From: Euglena gracilis
Taxonomy: Eukaryota; Euglenida; Euglenophyceae; Euglenales
Assembly: GCA_039621445.1 (NCBI GenBank)
Contig: CP154957.1
Location: forward strand, 41,876,011-41,940,010
DNA: 64,000 nucleotides
Reading direction: 5' to 3'
A program made the position numbers and the translations under genes. Shown piece after piece: positions 21,721-30,840 of the stretch (its first letter is position 1; each line of letters starts with the position of its first letter). A model generated the notes under the pieces. The model was not told where the DNA came from and searched no databases. It was given only the letters and a program-made list of their open reading frames with translations.

Positions 21721-23369
21721 CGATTGATGGGTAACCTGGCATCAGACGGATGAAAACTTCTATCAGCCGATCGACATGGCCATGAGCCCAAAGGATCCCA
21801 AAAATGCCCAAAAATATTCAGAAACTGGGTATTTAGGGCGAAATTGGCCTTTATTCCTTGAACGCCGGTTCGGGCGTGAAGCCAGAGCCCCTAATCCACG
21901 GTTTCAACAACTGTGTCCAGAACGCCGGTTCGGGCATGAAGCCGTGTTCCAGAACGCCGGTTCGGGCGGCAGCCCGAACCGGCGTTCTGGAACACAGTTT
22001 TCGTATCAGAACCCGGCGTCTCAAACACTGGTTTAATTATTTTCCAGCCACTCTGGCTGGACGATATCGGATCTTGGCTTTCAAGGGTGCAAAAATGGGC
22101 CAAAAATAAAAAAATAAAAAAATGGGCGAAAATGCGTCGGATTTGGGCCCAGGGTAAATTTGGGGTCGAAAAATCGATTTTTTTTGCATAATTGCCAGTT
22201 TTGGGGGGCATTTTTGGAGTCGATTTTTTTGGTACCCGGTTCGACCCCCTGGTCACAAGTAAGGGGCAACCATGGCTGACATTGTTGGTAATGGTGAACG
22301 GAGACGCCTTGGTCATGCATTTTTTTTGGCCAAAATGCCTTCATTTCAGCTCTTTTTGGTGATTTTGGTTTAATTTTGGGTTTACTGTTGGAAATTTTTC
22401 TAAGTCTTTTTTCCCTTAGGAATGTCACAAACCCAGCGCATTTTTTGCGTTTTTTTTTGCGCATTTTGTTTGCGCATTTTTGCGCATTTTTTCCGAGGGC
22501 CGTCCAGCGCATCCCCCCCCCCGCTGCACAAGGGACAAGGGTGCTACCCCCGTGACCCCCCCCCCCGTAACGTAACCCCCCCCCCCGACCCACCCGCGAC
22601 CTGCACCACCCCCAAGGGATTTTGTTATTTAGGACCACCGAGCTACAGTGCTACAATGTAAAAAAAAAGCTGAGTAGGTAATACCCATAGCAGGGGTTTT
22701 TTTTAGTCGTGGACCCCCTGGGGGGTCCCCCCCGGAGGGTGGGATATACTTTTCGGTGCCGAAAATTTTTGAAGAGTGCTATTTTTAGGTTGTACTGTAT
22801 TCAACATGGGGTTGAATACAGTATCCCAAAGATGGTATCCCATCTTGATAGCACTTTTCGCGATTTTTCGACTTTTGTGGGTCCCCCGGGACCAGGGTTC
22901 GATATAAGGAGGGCGTACATGGTTTAGGTGGGGGGGTGTCCCCCCCCCCCCCCCCCCCCTGGCCCGCAGAAGGGGGGTCCGGACCACCCCCCACCTGCAA
23001 GGGGGGGTCCGGACCGACCCTCGGGGGGTACCCGGGACCCTCCCCCCAAAAGGGTCAATTTTTTCCTCCGGCGCTTTGCGCCGAAAATTTTTTGCATTTT
23101 TGGCCAATTTGACGACATAAACGGGCGCCTGAATGGAAATCGACCGACATAAACGGGCGGGCGAATGGAAATCGACCAACATAAACGGGCGCCTGAATGG
23201 AAATCGACCGACAAAAACAATTTCAGCCTGAAGTCCGTTCATGTCAGTAGAATTTCAAGACAGGCGTTGGGCCCAGAAAATAGGTTTTAATGACGTAATA
23301 CTGCGAGTGTTGTGACATGACACAATTACATAATAGTGCAAGTCAAGTGGCAGTTTGGTGCTTGGCGGC

Positions 23370-23471
23370 GAGTACCGTTTTGAGCAGGACCCCTTCCCCC
23401 TTTATCCAGGAGAGCAAATTGTGGAGGATGCAGATGGGCACGTGGTCAGCAAGCTGAAGGTCATCAAAAAA
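23370..23471 (+). CDS. MVP: MVP exon 2
   Basis: 34 codons: EYRFEQDPFPLYPGE, then EDADGHVVSKLKVIKK. The 3' edge lies in an A run and may shift by up to about 5 bases. The chosen edge gives LKVIKK-NCGLRLVA, the same length as other MVPs. Confidence 0.88.
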
Positions 23472-23568
23472 GGCAGAGCTGTTGATGTTGATCCCCCTCC
23501 TCCAATCCCTGTTGATTGATTTACCGATCAATCCAGTGCTGCCCAGCTCCTGCCTTTGCTCTGAGAAA
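23472..23568 (+). other. MVP: MVP intron 2 (97 bp, nonconventional)
   Basis: Starts GGCAGAGCTG and ends TTTGCTCTGAGAAA. CAGAGC pairs with GCTCTG. A second complementary pair (AAAGGCAG...CTGCCTTT) lies beside it. It contains in-frame stops, so it is not read through. It has no GT-AG. Confidence 0.85.
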
Positions 23569-23889
23569 AACTGCGGGCTGCGCCTGGTGGCCACGCGGGA
23601 TTTTGTGACCGCGGATGGGCAGGCAAAGAAGGCCGGCGACGAGTGGCTCTTCGAGGGGCCCGGCACGTACATCCCGCGCATTGAGGTCAAGGTGGCCGAG
23701 GAGCTGAAGGCGCAGGTCATCAAGCCCAATGAGGCGCTGAAACTGCGGGCGCGGGTCGACTTCGAGAAGGCTGGGGTGCGGCGCACGGTCGGGGAGGAGT
23801 GGCTGGTGACGGCGGTTGGGGCATACCTGCCCAGCGTGCATGAGGAGGTGGTGGGCAAGGTGAAGGCGCGCGTTCTGACGGATAAGGTT
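23569..23889 (+). CDS. MVP: MVP exon 3
   Basis: 107 codons covering two MVP repeats: DEWLFEGPGTYIPR and GEEWLVTAVGAYLP are diagnostic. It ends VLTDKV at GATAAGGTT|GCC. Extending further would break alignment with exon 4. Confidence 0.92.
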
Positions 23890-25266
23890 GCCTTGCATTT
23901 GGAAGCAACCAAGTTTGGGGTGGCTTTTGTTTTCTGGAGTGCTCTTTTCCCCACACCATTTGGCAGGGGGCGTTTCGCATTTTTGCCCATTTTTTGCGTG
24001 TTTTTCAAATTTTGAAAGACATGCGCATTTTTTCATTTTTTTAACAACGCATTTTTTTTTTGCTTTTTAGCACATTTTTTTTGATGTGTGATTCACCCAG
24101 TTTTTCGCATTTTTGGCCATTTTTTTTAATTTTTTGATTTTTTTTTGAAACTGACAGTTTCCTCATAATTCTATATGATTTCTTCAAATTTGATGCCATG
24201 ACATTTTCCCATGTTTTTGGGTGATATATTTTTGTGATTCTTGTGCTTTTTCTCTCAGATTTGGCACATCTTTGAGCTCTTTTCCCAAACATGCTCATTT
24301 TTTTGCACATTTTTGCGCATTTTTTGGGGGCCGGGTGGCGCATCCCTCCCCACCTGCATTTGGTGTGCCTCTGACAATCACTGCACAACCAGTTTCTTGA
24401 TGGTTGCCAACTACACACTGGTCCATTTTTTGGATTTTTTGGTCATGTTTTCAAACTTTCTCCCATTGAACACCTTCCATCTTTTTGGCAGGTTTTGGTC
24501 TGAACAATGTGCATCATGTGGAATGCTGATTTTTTTCTTTTTTTTGCTTTGTATTGCTTTTGTTTTCTGTTATTGCTTTTTTTTGAGTGCCCGTTCACAC
24601 TGCGCAATCTTTCCAGAATATGGCAGAAATTTCGCTGAATTATAAAGATGGCATGTTGCATGATGGCGTGATGAAGTGAAGGGAGTACCCCCCCCCCTAT
24701 GTTCAACGACCCCCCTATGTCCAATGACCCCCCTATGTCCAACGACCACCCCCCCCCCCGGTCATAGGACAGAGGTCACCGGTCATTGGACATAGGGGGG
24801 GGGTATGAAATTCCACCTGGGAATTGTCGACATTTTGTTTTGCTTTTTCCCCCCAAAATTGTTTTGTTGCATTGCATTTTGTTTTGTTATTGTTTGATAA
24901 GCTGAATTTAGATTTTTTTTACCTGTTTTTAGGTGCCAGCCGGGCCGGTACCCACCCCAGGGGGGGGGGTCCTGCCAGACAGCTGGCTGGCTGGACCCCT
25001 CTGGGGTCTTTGAGGAATTCCCTGGTCGGGAGGTTTACATGACGCAGAGAGGAGGAAATGATGCACGTTGCCTCTGAAATTGTGCGATAAAAGACATGCA
25101 ATAATAGTTCAAAAATGCAAGTTCCCACTCACCCAAGTTTACAGAATGAGAGCATTGAAGCAGTGAATGAATTTCTCCCCTGTGGCTCACCCGTGCACAG
25201 GAAACAGATATTTCTCGTTTCCATCATTGATTGGCTTGATGGGGCCATCCCTGCAATGCAAAAACC
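23890..25266 (+). other. MVP: MVP intron 3 (1.4 kb, nonconventional)
   Basis: Starts GCCTTGCATT and ends AATGCAAAAACC. TTGCATT pairs with AATGCAA, with TTG at +4 to +6 facing CAA at -8 to -6. There is no AG between 25,207 and 25,302 to serve as a standard acceptor. It contains a GCGCATTTTT cassette (23,970-24,345), a GGTCATTGGACATAGG repeat (24,690-24,810) and a CCAGCC-family copy near 24,940-25,000. Confidence 0.8.
24690..24810. repeat. GTCCAACGACC / GGTCAGAGGACA repeat family
   Basis: CTATGTCCAATGACC and its inverse, GGTCATTGGACATAGG, surround C runs. Other copies are at 34,140-34,215, 34,655-34,775, 37,060-37,120 and 37,375-37,490. Two of these border small exon-like sequences. Confidence 0.7.
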
Positions 25267-25674
25267 GCCCTACGGCCAACGTTTGTGGACGTGTTCGGGA
25301 AGGAGCGCCGCGCCGGGCAACAGTGGCTGGTCACCATCAAGGACGCCTCCACCCACATGCCGAACGTGTACGAGCGGGTCGTCGGGGAGGTGCCCATCAC
25401 CACCCTGAACAACCGTCAGTATTGCGTCGTGGTGGACCCTGTGGACGAGAACCTCGTGCCCCGCTTCGGGGCGAAGGAGGTCCGCAAAGGCGAGTGCACC
25501 TTCTTCCTGCACCCGGGGGAGTCCATCCCAAACAACATCTGCGACGTGCTGGTCCTGAGTTCTGAGGAGGCACTCCTGCTGCGGGCCATCGAGGGGTTTA
25601 CGGATGTCCACAACGGGCAGGAGGTGCAACGATGTGCCGGGGAGAAGTGGATGATCTTCGGCCCCGGCGATTAT
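25267..25674 (+). CDS. MVP: MVP exon 4
   Basis: 136 codons: FVDVFGKERRAGQQWLVT, then VVGEVPITTLNNRQYCVVVD and FFLHPGE, ending KWMIFGPGDY. The repeat register matches the family, though the segment after VLTDKV is about four residues shorter than in the human protein. Confidence 0.92.
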
Positions 25675-26826
25675 GCCCAGGAGTTGAATTGACTTGGCCT
25701 CATGCCAACTTTTGTTTAAAGGGAGATATTAAAAGTTATTAGTTCTCACGTGTCGCATCCCCTCCCCGTAACTCTCCGAAGGGACAGATTTTGGCTCTTG
25801 GGTGACATCAGAGAGAGCATCCATGCGTGATAATCTCAAAGTCAAAGGCAAAGGCAAGAAAGAATTGTTGAAAAATTGACTCATAAAAATTGGCAGTCAA
25901 AAATCACCCAAATCGTTGTCCAGCAATTTTGAGGATTTCGCCCAAATTCGCGTTTTTCATGTAATGAAATGCCCATCATAAAACATGGTAAAACTCAGTG
26001 CAACATGTTGCTGTTCTATTCAAAAAAAATTCAGGGGTTTTTTCTCCCCCTTTCAACAAGTTTTGGAAATACATTGCGCTTCGTTCTCACATTTTCCCAC
26101 CCTTGAGTGGATGTTGGCTCAATTTTTGAAACGGTTTTTCCCCATTGCTTCTCGTGCAGGTGCATTTTTTAAAAAGGATTACTGAATGCTTGCCAAAATG
26201 TTTTTGTATTATTGCAAGCATTTAGTGCCTCAGACCTCTGAACCCAAGCAGCCAGAGGTTTCTCAGTGGGAGGTAATTAAGAGTTTTGTTTGTGATTTTT
26301 GTTTGTACACCATGAGGCAGGGGGGCCCAAATGCGTTTTTTTTTGCGTTTTTTTTTGCGCTTTTTGAAATTTGCCTTTCCCCCCTTTTTCCGTTTTTTTT
26401 TTGTGTTTTTTCCCTGGCAATTTTGTGATTTTTTTGCTTGATAATTTATTGTGATTTATCAAATTTTATCAAAATTGTGTGTTTGTCTTTTTTTTGTTGT
26501 TGCATTTTTTTTGGTCAACAAAATGCTTATTTTTAGGCAAAATGAAAAAAATTCCCCGGCGAGCCAGAAACAGTTTTAAGCCCTCTCCAGCTCCAAAAGG
26601 ATTTTATGTGCAATTTGCGTTTTTGTTGCTTTTTTTTGTATTTATTTGTGGTTTTTTGTGTGTGTAGTTTCTTTCAGGGTCCATGTTGCGTCTCCCCCCC
26701 CCCCCTGCAGAGCTGACCTTTGGGGAAGTGCTGGCTTTCACTTGGCTGGGGTGTGCCCACCCCACTGTTCACATTCCATTTCCTTGCTCACCAACTAACG
26801 CCGTTATTCACTCAACCCCTGCCGGT
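25675..26826 (+). other. MVP: MVP intron 4 (1.15 kb, nonconventional)
   Basis: Starts GCCCAGGAGTTGAATTGA and ends TTCACTCAACCCCTGCCGGT. CAGGAGTTGA pairs with TCAACCCCTG. CAG is at +4 to +6 and CTG at -8 to -6, the canonical euglenid geometry. Dinucleotides GC...GT. The join [14 protein letters not shown] has exact family length. The interior has no recognised gene. Confidence 0.9.
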
Positions 26827-27100
26827 GTCCCCCCCGTCCAGGTGGAGGTCGTCGAGCAACGCCGGGCGATGGCCCTGGACGAGAACGAGGGGGTGTATGT
26901 GCGGGACCAGAAGACCGGCCAGGTGCGGTCCGTGGTCGGCCAGTCGTACATGCTGAGTGCCACTGAGGTTCTGTGGGAGAAGGAGCTGCCGCCCATCGTG
27001 GAGGAGCTGCTGCAGCGGCCGAACGGCTGCAAGCACACCATCAAGGACAAGGCCAACCTGCCCATTGCCGGGGAGTCGCTCAAGCAAGCCATCATCAGCC
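26827..27100 (+). CDS. MVP: MVP exon 5
   Basis: 91 codons plus one base. Diagnostic segments are [20 protein letters not shown] and [17 protein letters not shown]. The linker that follows (about 27,005-27,100) is poorly conserved in the family. Confidence 0.9.
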
Positions 27101-27317
27101 CCTTTGGGGTGGGCTGTGGTTGGGTGGGTTTTAGCGAAAGTGGTGGATGGGCTTGGGCTGGGGGAACGTGCCCGTGGAAATGTGTCCCCCGATCCACTGT
27201 GTAAATCTATGGTGTGGATACCTGGGACATGCCAAAGCTTTTTGCCGGGCCAAAGTGGGTAATTTCTGGCCTTTGCCACTGTTTGGGTTGGGGACGACCC
27301 CCTCCACCCCAGACCAG
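27101..27317 (+). other. MVP: MVP intron 5 (217 bp, nonconventional)
   Basis: Starts CCTTTGGGGTGG and ends CCACCCCAGACCAG. TTTGGGGTGG pairs with CCACCCCAGA; TTG is at +4 to +6 and CAG at -8 to -6. The frame is preserved (SQGGILPVAPRDK). The interior is too short for any other feature. Confidence 0.75.
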
Positions 27318-27418
27318 AGGGCGGCATCCTGCCTGTGGCACCACGGGACAAGACACAAGTGGTACGCTTCAGTGTCCAGCACAACGCTGCAGTGCAAATC
27401 TATGATTACAAGGCCCGC
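27318..27418 (+). CDS. MVP: MVP exon 6
   Basis: Encodes GGILPVAPRDKTQVVRFSVQ and HNAAVQIYDYKAR. The HNAAVQ-YDY motif is diagnostic for MVP. Confidence 0.92.
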
Positions 27419-27545
27419 CAGCAGGGACTTCCTTGAAGGTCCATCTCATTTTATTGAAGCAACGAGCAACAAAGGTGTTTTGTTTTGGATTTTTAAGTTT
27501 GGTTTTTGGGGTTTGAGCCTCCCTCAAAAGGGATCCTCTGCATGC
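27419..27545 (+). other. MVP: MVP intron 6 (127 bp, nonconventional)
   Basis: Starts CAGCAGGGACTTCC and ends GGATCCTCTGCATGC. CAGGGA pairs imperfectly with TCCTCTG; CAG is at +4 to +6 and CTG at -8 to -6. The join KAR-EPRIVFGP has exact family length. Confidence 0.87.
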
Positions 27546-27609
27546 GAGCCGCGCATTGTGTTTGGACCAGGAGTGGTAATGCTCGGGCCAGATGAGCAAT
27601 TCACCATTT
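27546..27609 (+). CDS. MVP: MVP exon 7
   Basis: Encodes EPRIVFGPGVVMLGPDEQFT plus I. The 64-nt exon ends ATTT|GCCCATC. Confidence 0.9.
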
Positions 27610-28720
27610 GCCCATCGCCCTGCAATTTTTTTTGCTTTGTTGCGAGATTAAATGCCACAAGAGCTGCAGGGGGCTTTGGCTGAGTTTGGGACGGTTATGG
27701 TGAACATCTTTCTGCTGGTTTGGTCCTGTCTAAATGCTGATGAACGTGTGTGTATATTCTTCTGTTTCGACAGTTGGTGCAATGTCGCCCAAGCTCTTCT
27801 TAAGGCTTTCCAACGATGGCGACAAAATCCACCCACGCTGCACAGAAGACTTATTCTTGGAAGTTTTATTTTCTTAAAATTAAACGCTAGTTTCCATTTT
27901 TGCCTGTTTTGTGCCCCAGAACAGGGGGGGGGGAAATGCAACTTGCATAATTTGCATTTTTTTGCATAATCGGCTTTTCCCGAAATTTGCATTTTTTTGC
28001 ATTTTTTTGCATTTTTTTGCATAAAATATTTTCCCCGGAAAAAAATTTTGTAGTTGGTTGCCATATGTTTGAATTTTTTTTGCATATTTTTGCATTTTCT
28101 ACATAAAATATTTTGCCCTGGAAAAAAATTTTGTTGTTGGTTGCCATATTTATGGTTTTTTTTGCATTTTTTTTTGCATTTTTTTGCATAAAATATTTTG
28201 CCCTGGAAATTTTTTTTGATCTTAGGTAGCAAAGCTCTGTAAAATTCCAGCTTTTTCTCAGGTTTTTCATGCAAGTTGCATTTATTTGCATTTTTTTGCA
28301 TTTTTTTGCATTTTTTTGCATTTTTTTGACTTGCATAATTTGAAGGGCCCAGTTGCATTTTTTCCCCCCCCCTGCCCAGAACCTGCAGATCCGTCAATCT
28401 GTCCCAGATAGTTAAAAACCTAGAAAATTCCAAAATTTTCGTCATTGCCATCGGATTCAATGGATGCCCCCCCCCCCCCTCATGGTCGTACGCAAAGCAC
28501 TGCTTGAAACACAAACCGGAGTTCAAAGAGCGTTTTATGTCTTTTCCCTGACATTTAGTCTCTTCCCCCTTTTTTAATTCTAAGCAAAATTGGTGTTTGA
28601 TTGGGGCAGTGCTGCTCTGAATTCCGCGAACCAAACTCCTGTTTTGTGGACGTGGGACTCCTTGCAGTCTCCAAATGAATGCCCCAAGGGGTAATCATCA
28701 TCCTGCACAGCGATGCAGTT
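27610..28720 (+). other. MVP: MVP intron 7 (1.1 kb, nonconventional)
   Basis: Starts GCCCATCGCCCTGCA and ends TGCACAGCGATGCAGTT. CATCGC pairs with GCGATG and, across a 2-base internal loop, TGCA with TGCA. CAT at +4 to +6 faces ATG at -8 to -6. The interior 27,950-28,370 is a GCATTTTTTT cassette including three copies of a GCATAAAATATTTTGCCCTGG-like block. Confidence 0.87.
27950..28370 (+). repeat. GCATTTTTTT cassette
   Basis: Tandem TTTTTTTGCATT words with ATAAAATATTTTGCCCTGG and AAAAAATTTTGTTGTTGGTT blocks, bounded by a G run at 27,927 and a C run at 28,365. Same style as the GCGCATTTTT cassettes, with a different core. Confidence 0.7.
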
Positions 28721-28816
28721 GCTCCCTTTCTGGAGACAAACCCAAGGTGCCCAACATCATCAAGTCACTTCAGTTGTTTTTGGGCCCAGATTTCATGACA
28801 GACATCATCACAGTTG
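28721..28816 (+). CDS. MVP: MVP exon 8
   Basis: Encodes CSLSGDKPKV and LQLFLGPDFMTDIITVE. LGPDF-TD-IT-E is conserved in MVP. Ends GTTG|AGTCTAG. Confidence 0.9.
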
Positions 28817-30778
28817 AGTCTAGAGATTTTTTTTTCCTTTTCTGGCCTGGGGGGGGCAGGCTGTATTTTAGTCGGGTGCCGACCCCACCCCGGGGGGGGG
28901 GGGGTGCCTGCCTGGGCAGGCACCAGACCATTGCTTAGCACCTATCCCACCCCACCCCCGGGGGGGGGGGGGTGACTGACTGGTTTTTTCAGAGTGACTG
29001 ACTGGTTTTTTGGCTGTGACCCCCCTCCCCCCCGGGGGTGGGGTAGGCCAGAAATCACCCAAAAGTGGCTGAGTGGCCAACCGGCGCTGAAGGCGCCAGA
29101 GAAAAGTTTGGCTGAAAATGGCCTTGAAAGGCCAAAAAAGTGACTGGTTGTCCGAGTGGCCGACCCCCCCCCCCCGGGGGGGTAAAGTGACTGACTGGCT
29201 TGGCCGAAAAAAGTGACTGACTGGTTTTTTCGGAGTGGAAAGTGACCCCCCCCCCCCCCCCCCGGGGGGGGTCGCTAAGCACCGAAATCCGACCCCCCCC
29301 CCCCGGGGGCAGGCACCTACGGCCGACCAGGGCCGACCAGGGCCGACCATGGCCGACCAGGGCCGACTATGGTTTTCAGGACCCCCGTAGGTGGGGTTTC
29401 CGACCAGGGCCTACCAGGGCCGACCAGGGCCGACCAGGGCCGACTTGCACGTGGTTGGCCGACCGAAGGGGAATGGATGAAGGAATTCGGCAGCTTTCCC
29501 TCTGGAACAAGCACCTCTGATAATGCTGGGCGATGCAGGGCGATGCTGGGCAATGCTGGATTTTTTTTGTATATTTTGAAGAATTAAACCCATTTTTGGA
29601 TGATTTTCTCACAAATATCCAGTTTTACACCCATTTTGGCCATTATGGACCAGTTTTTGCTAATTTGGGGGCTATTTGTCACTGATTTGGCAAATATTGG
29701 GCTAATTTGGGTCAATGTGAGCATTTTTTATGGCAATTTGGCCATTTTGCACCCTTTTGGTAATTTTGGGTCGTTTGTTCTTTTTTTCCTTCCTTTTGTG
29801 ATTTTTTGTTGCGTTTTGGGTAATTTTTTTTTTTTTGGTCAATCCCAGCAGGGCCGACCAGGGCCGACCAGAGCCGACCAGGGCCGACCAGGGCCGACCA
29901 GAGCACCAAAATGGGAAGTGACCATAGGTGCCTGCCCGGGGGGGGGTTGTGCCTGCCTGAGCAGGCACTCCGGACCCCCCGTGGTTGGTAAAAAACAGCC
30001 TGGGGGGGCTTGGCCGATGGGACATGAAAATACCAACCTTGTCCCAAGACCCCATCCCCTCACGAGTCATCTGTATTCTCTTGAGAGATTAAATTCTGGT
30101 TGGGCTAATATTTTGGGATCAGCAGTTCCAAAAATTGGTCCTCCAAAATGCACCAATCCAATTTTTGTTTGTTCGTGGCATTTTTTTTTGGCATTTTGTA
30201 TGCCAAAAATACAGCCATTAAATTGTGGCCATTTGATGCCATTTATTGATGAGTGGTGGGTCGACCCCCCCCACCACCACCAATGGGGTTTCAGGATTCC
30301 TGTACGACCAGGGGGGATCCAACTGGTTACCAACCTTTAACAACCCTCTCTGGGTGCGGACGACAGTATCAGAGTGTGCCTTGGACGGGGGGGGGGGGCA
30401 GGGGTTGATACGAGGGCAGGTGGGGCCAGGACGGTTTTTTGGGCCGCAAAAAAACTCCCAAATCTGATTTTCAGCATTTTTTTTGTGACCGACCATCATC
30501 AAGAATGCCTTTTTTTTGCGAATTTGTGGCGTCGACAATTCCTTGACTGATACCCCCCCCCCTTCGGCTGACCCACCAAATCCATTAAATCCACAAATCC
30601 ACTAAACCCAAATGCAAATATTTTCTTCCCCCCTGCCAATGACCACTGTGTTCTAAGCCCCCCAAAATTGATTGTAATTGCAGCCAGTTACGGTTGGCCG
30701 CAGCCCAACCAAAATGAATCCTACACACCTCCCTCAGTCCTTTTTCTCCTCCTTTTAGTCTTAAAAAATCTCTTATGC
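28817..30778 (+). other. MVP: MVP intron 8 (2 kb, nonconventional)
   Basis: Starts AGTCTAGAGATTTTTT and ends AAAAAATCTCTTATGC. AGAGATTTTTT pairs perfectly over 11 bases with AAAAAATCTCT. The spacing differs slightly from the CAG/CTG rule. The interior holds hairpin-family copies (28,860-28,990, 29,900-30,000) and GGCCGACCAG decamer arrays (29,320-29,450, 29,845-29,915). Confidence 0.82.
29320..29450 (+). repeat. GGCCGACCAG decamer array
   Basis: About ten copies of a 10-bp unit with gaps; a second array lies at 29,845-29,915. Neither codes for anything recognised. Confidence 0.75.
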
Positions 30779-30840
30779 AGACCTCTGACCACGCCCGCCT
30801 CAGCCTCACAGTGTCCTACAACTGGGCTTTCAGCTACAAC
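30779..30840 (+). CDS. MVP: MVP exon 9
   Basis: Encodes TSDHARLSLTVSYNWAFSYN; DHARL-L---YNW-F is diagnostic of the MVP shoulder entry. 62 nt, in frame with exons 8 and 10. Confidence 0.9.

Larger units (their letters stand above)
19450..23290. mobile_element. 3.8-kb TTAA-flanked inverted-repeat element
   Basis: The left end, TTAAAACCTATTTTCTGGGC then CCGACGCCTGTCTTGAAATT, is repeated inverted at the right end (23,225-23,290), ending TAGGTTTTAA. Just inside both ends lie 33-bp minisatellites on GTCGATTTCCATTCAGGCGC: 19,527-19,640 direct, 23,114-23,215 inverted, and a third array at 20,336-20,468. TTAA at both edges is the target-site pattern of piggyBac-type insertion, but no transposase was recognised, so it would be nonautonomous. 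It sits in MVP intron 1, ending 79 bp before exon 2. Confidence 0.7.
16923..23369 (+). other. MVP: MVP intron 1 (6.4 kb, nonconventional)
   Basis: Starts GAGCAGGCACCAACACTGGC and ends GCAGTTTGGTGCTTGGCGGC. CAGGCACCAA pairs with TTGGTGCTTG, and further CTG/CAG pairing follows. CAG is at +4 to +6, facing TTG at -8 to -6. The dinucleotides are GA...GC. The join gives LGDD-EYRFEQDPFPLYPGE with exact family spacing. The body holds interstitial telomere-like repeats, GCGCATTTTT cassettes and the 19,450-23,290 inverted-repeat element. Confidence 0.85.

Noticed and set aside
16923-23369. GT-AG or GC-AG splicing for MVP introns, and a dinoflagellate origin
   Set aside because: Dinoflagellate-type GC/GA donors were considered, and retrotransposon-borne C5-MTases are known there. 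But the joins that keep exact MVP length give ends such as GC...GT and CC...AG with complementary termini, matching euglenid nonconventional introns instead.
29320-29450. Regular decamer array considered as CRISPR
   Set aside because: Unit is 10 bp with no spacer structure, and the genome is eukaryotic.
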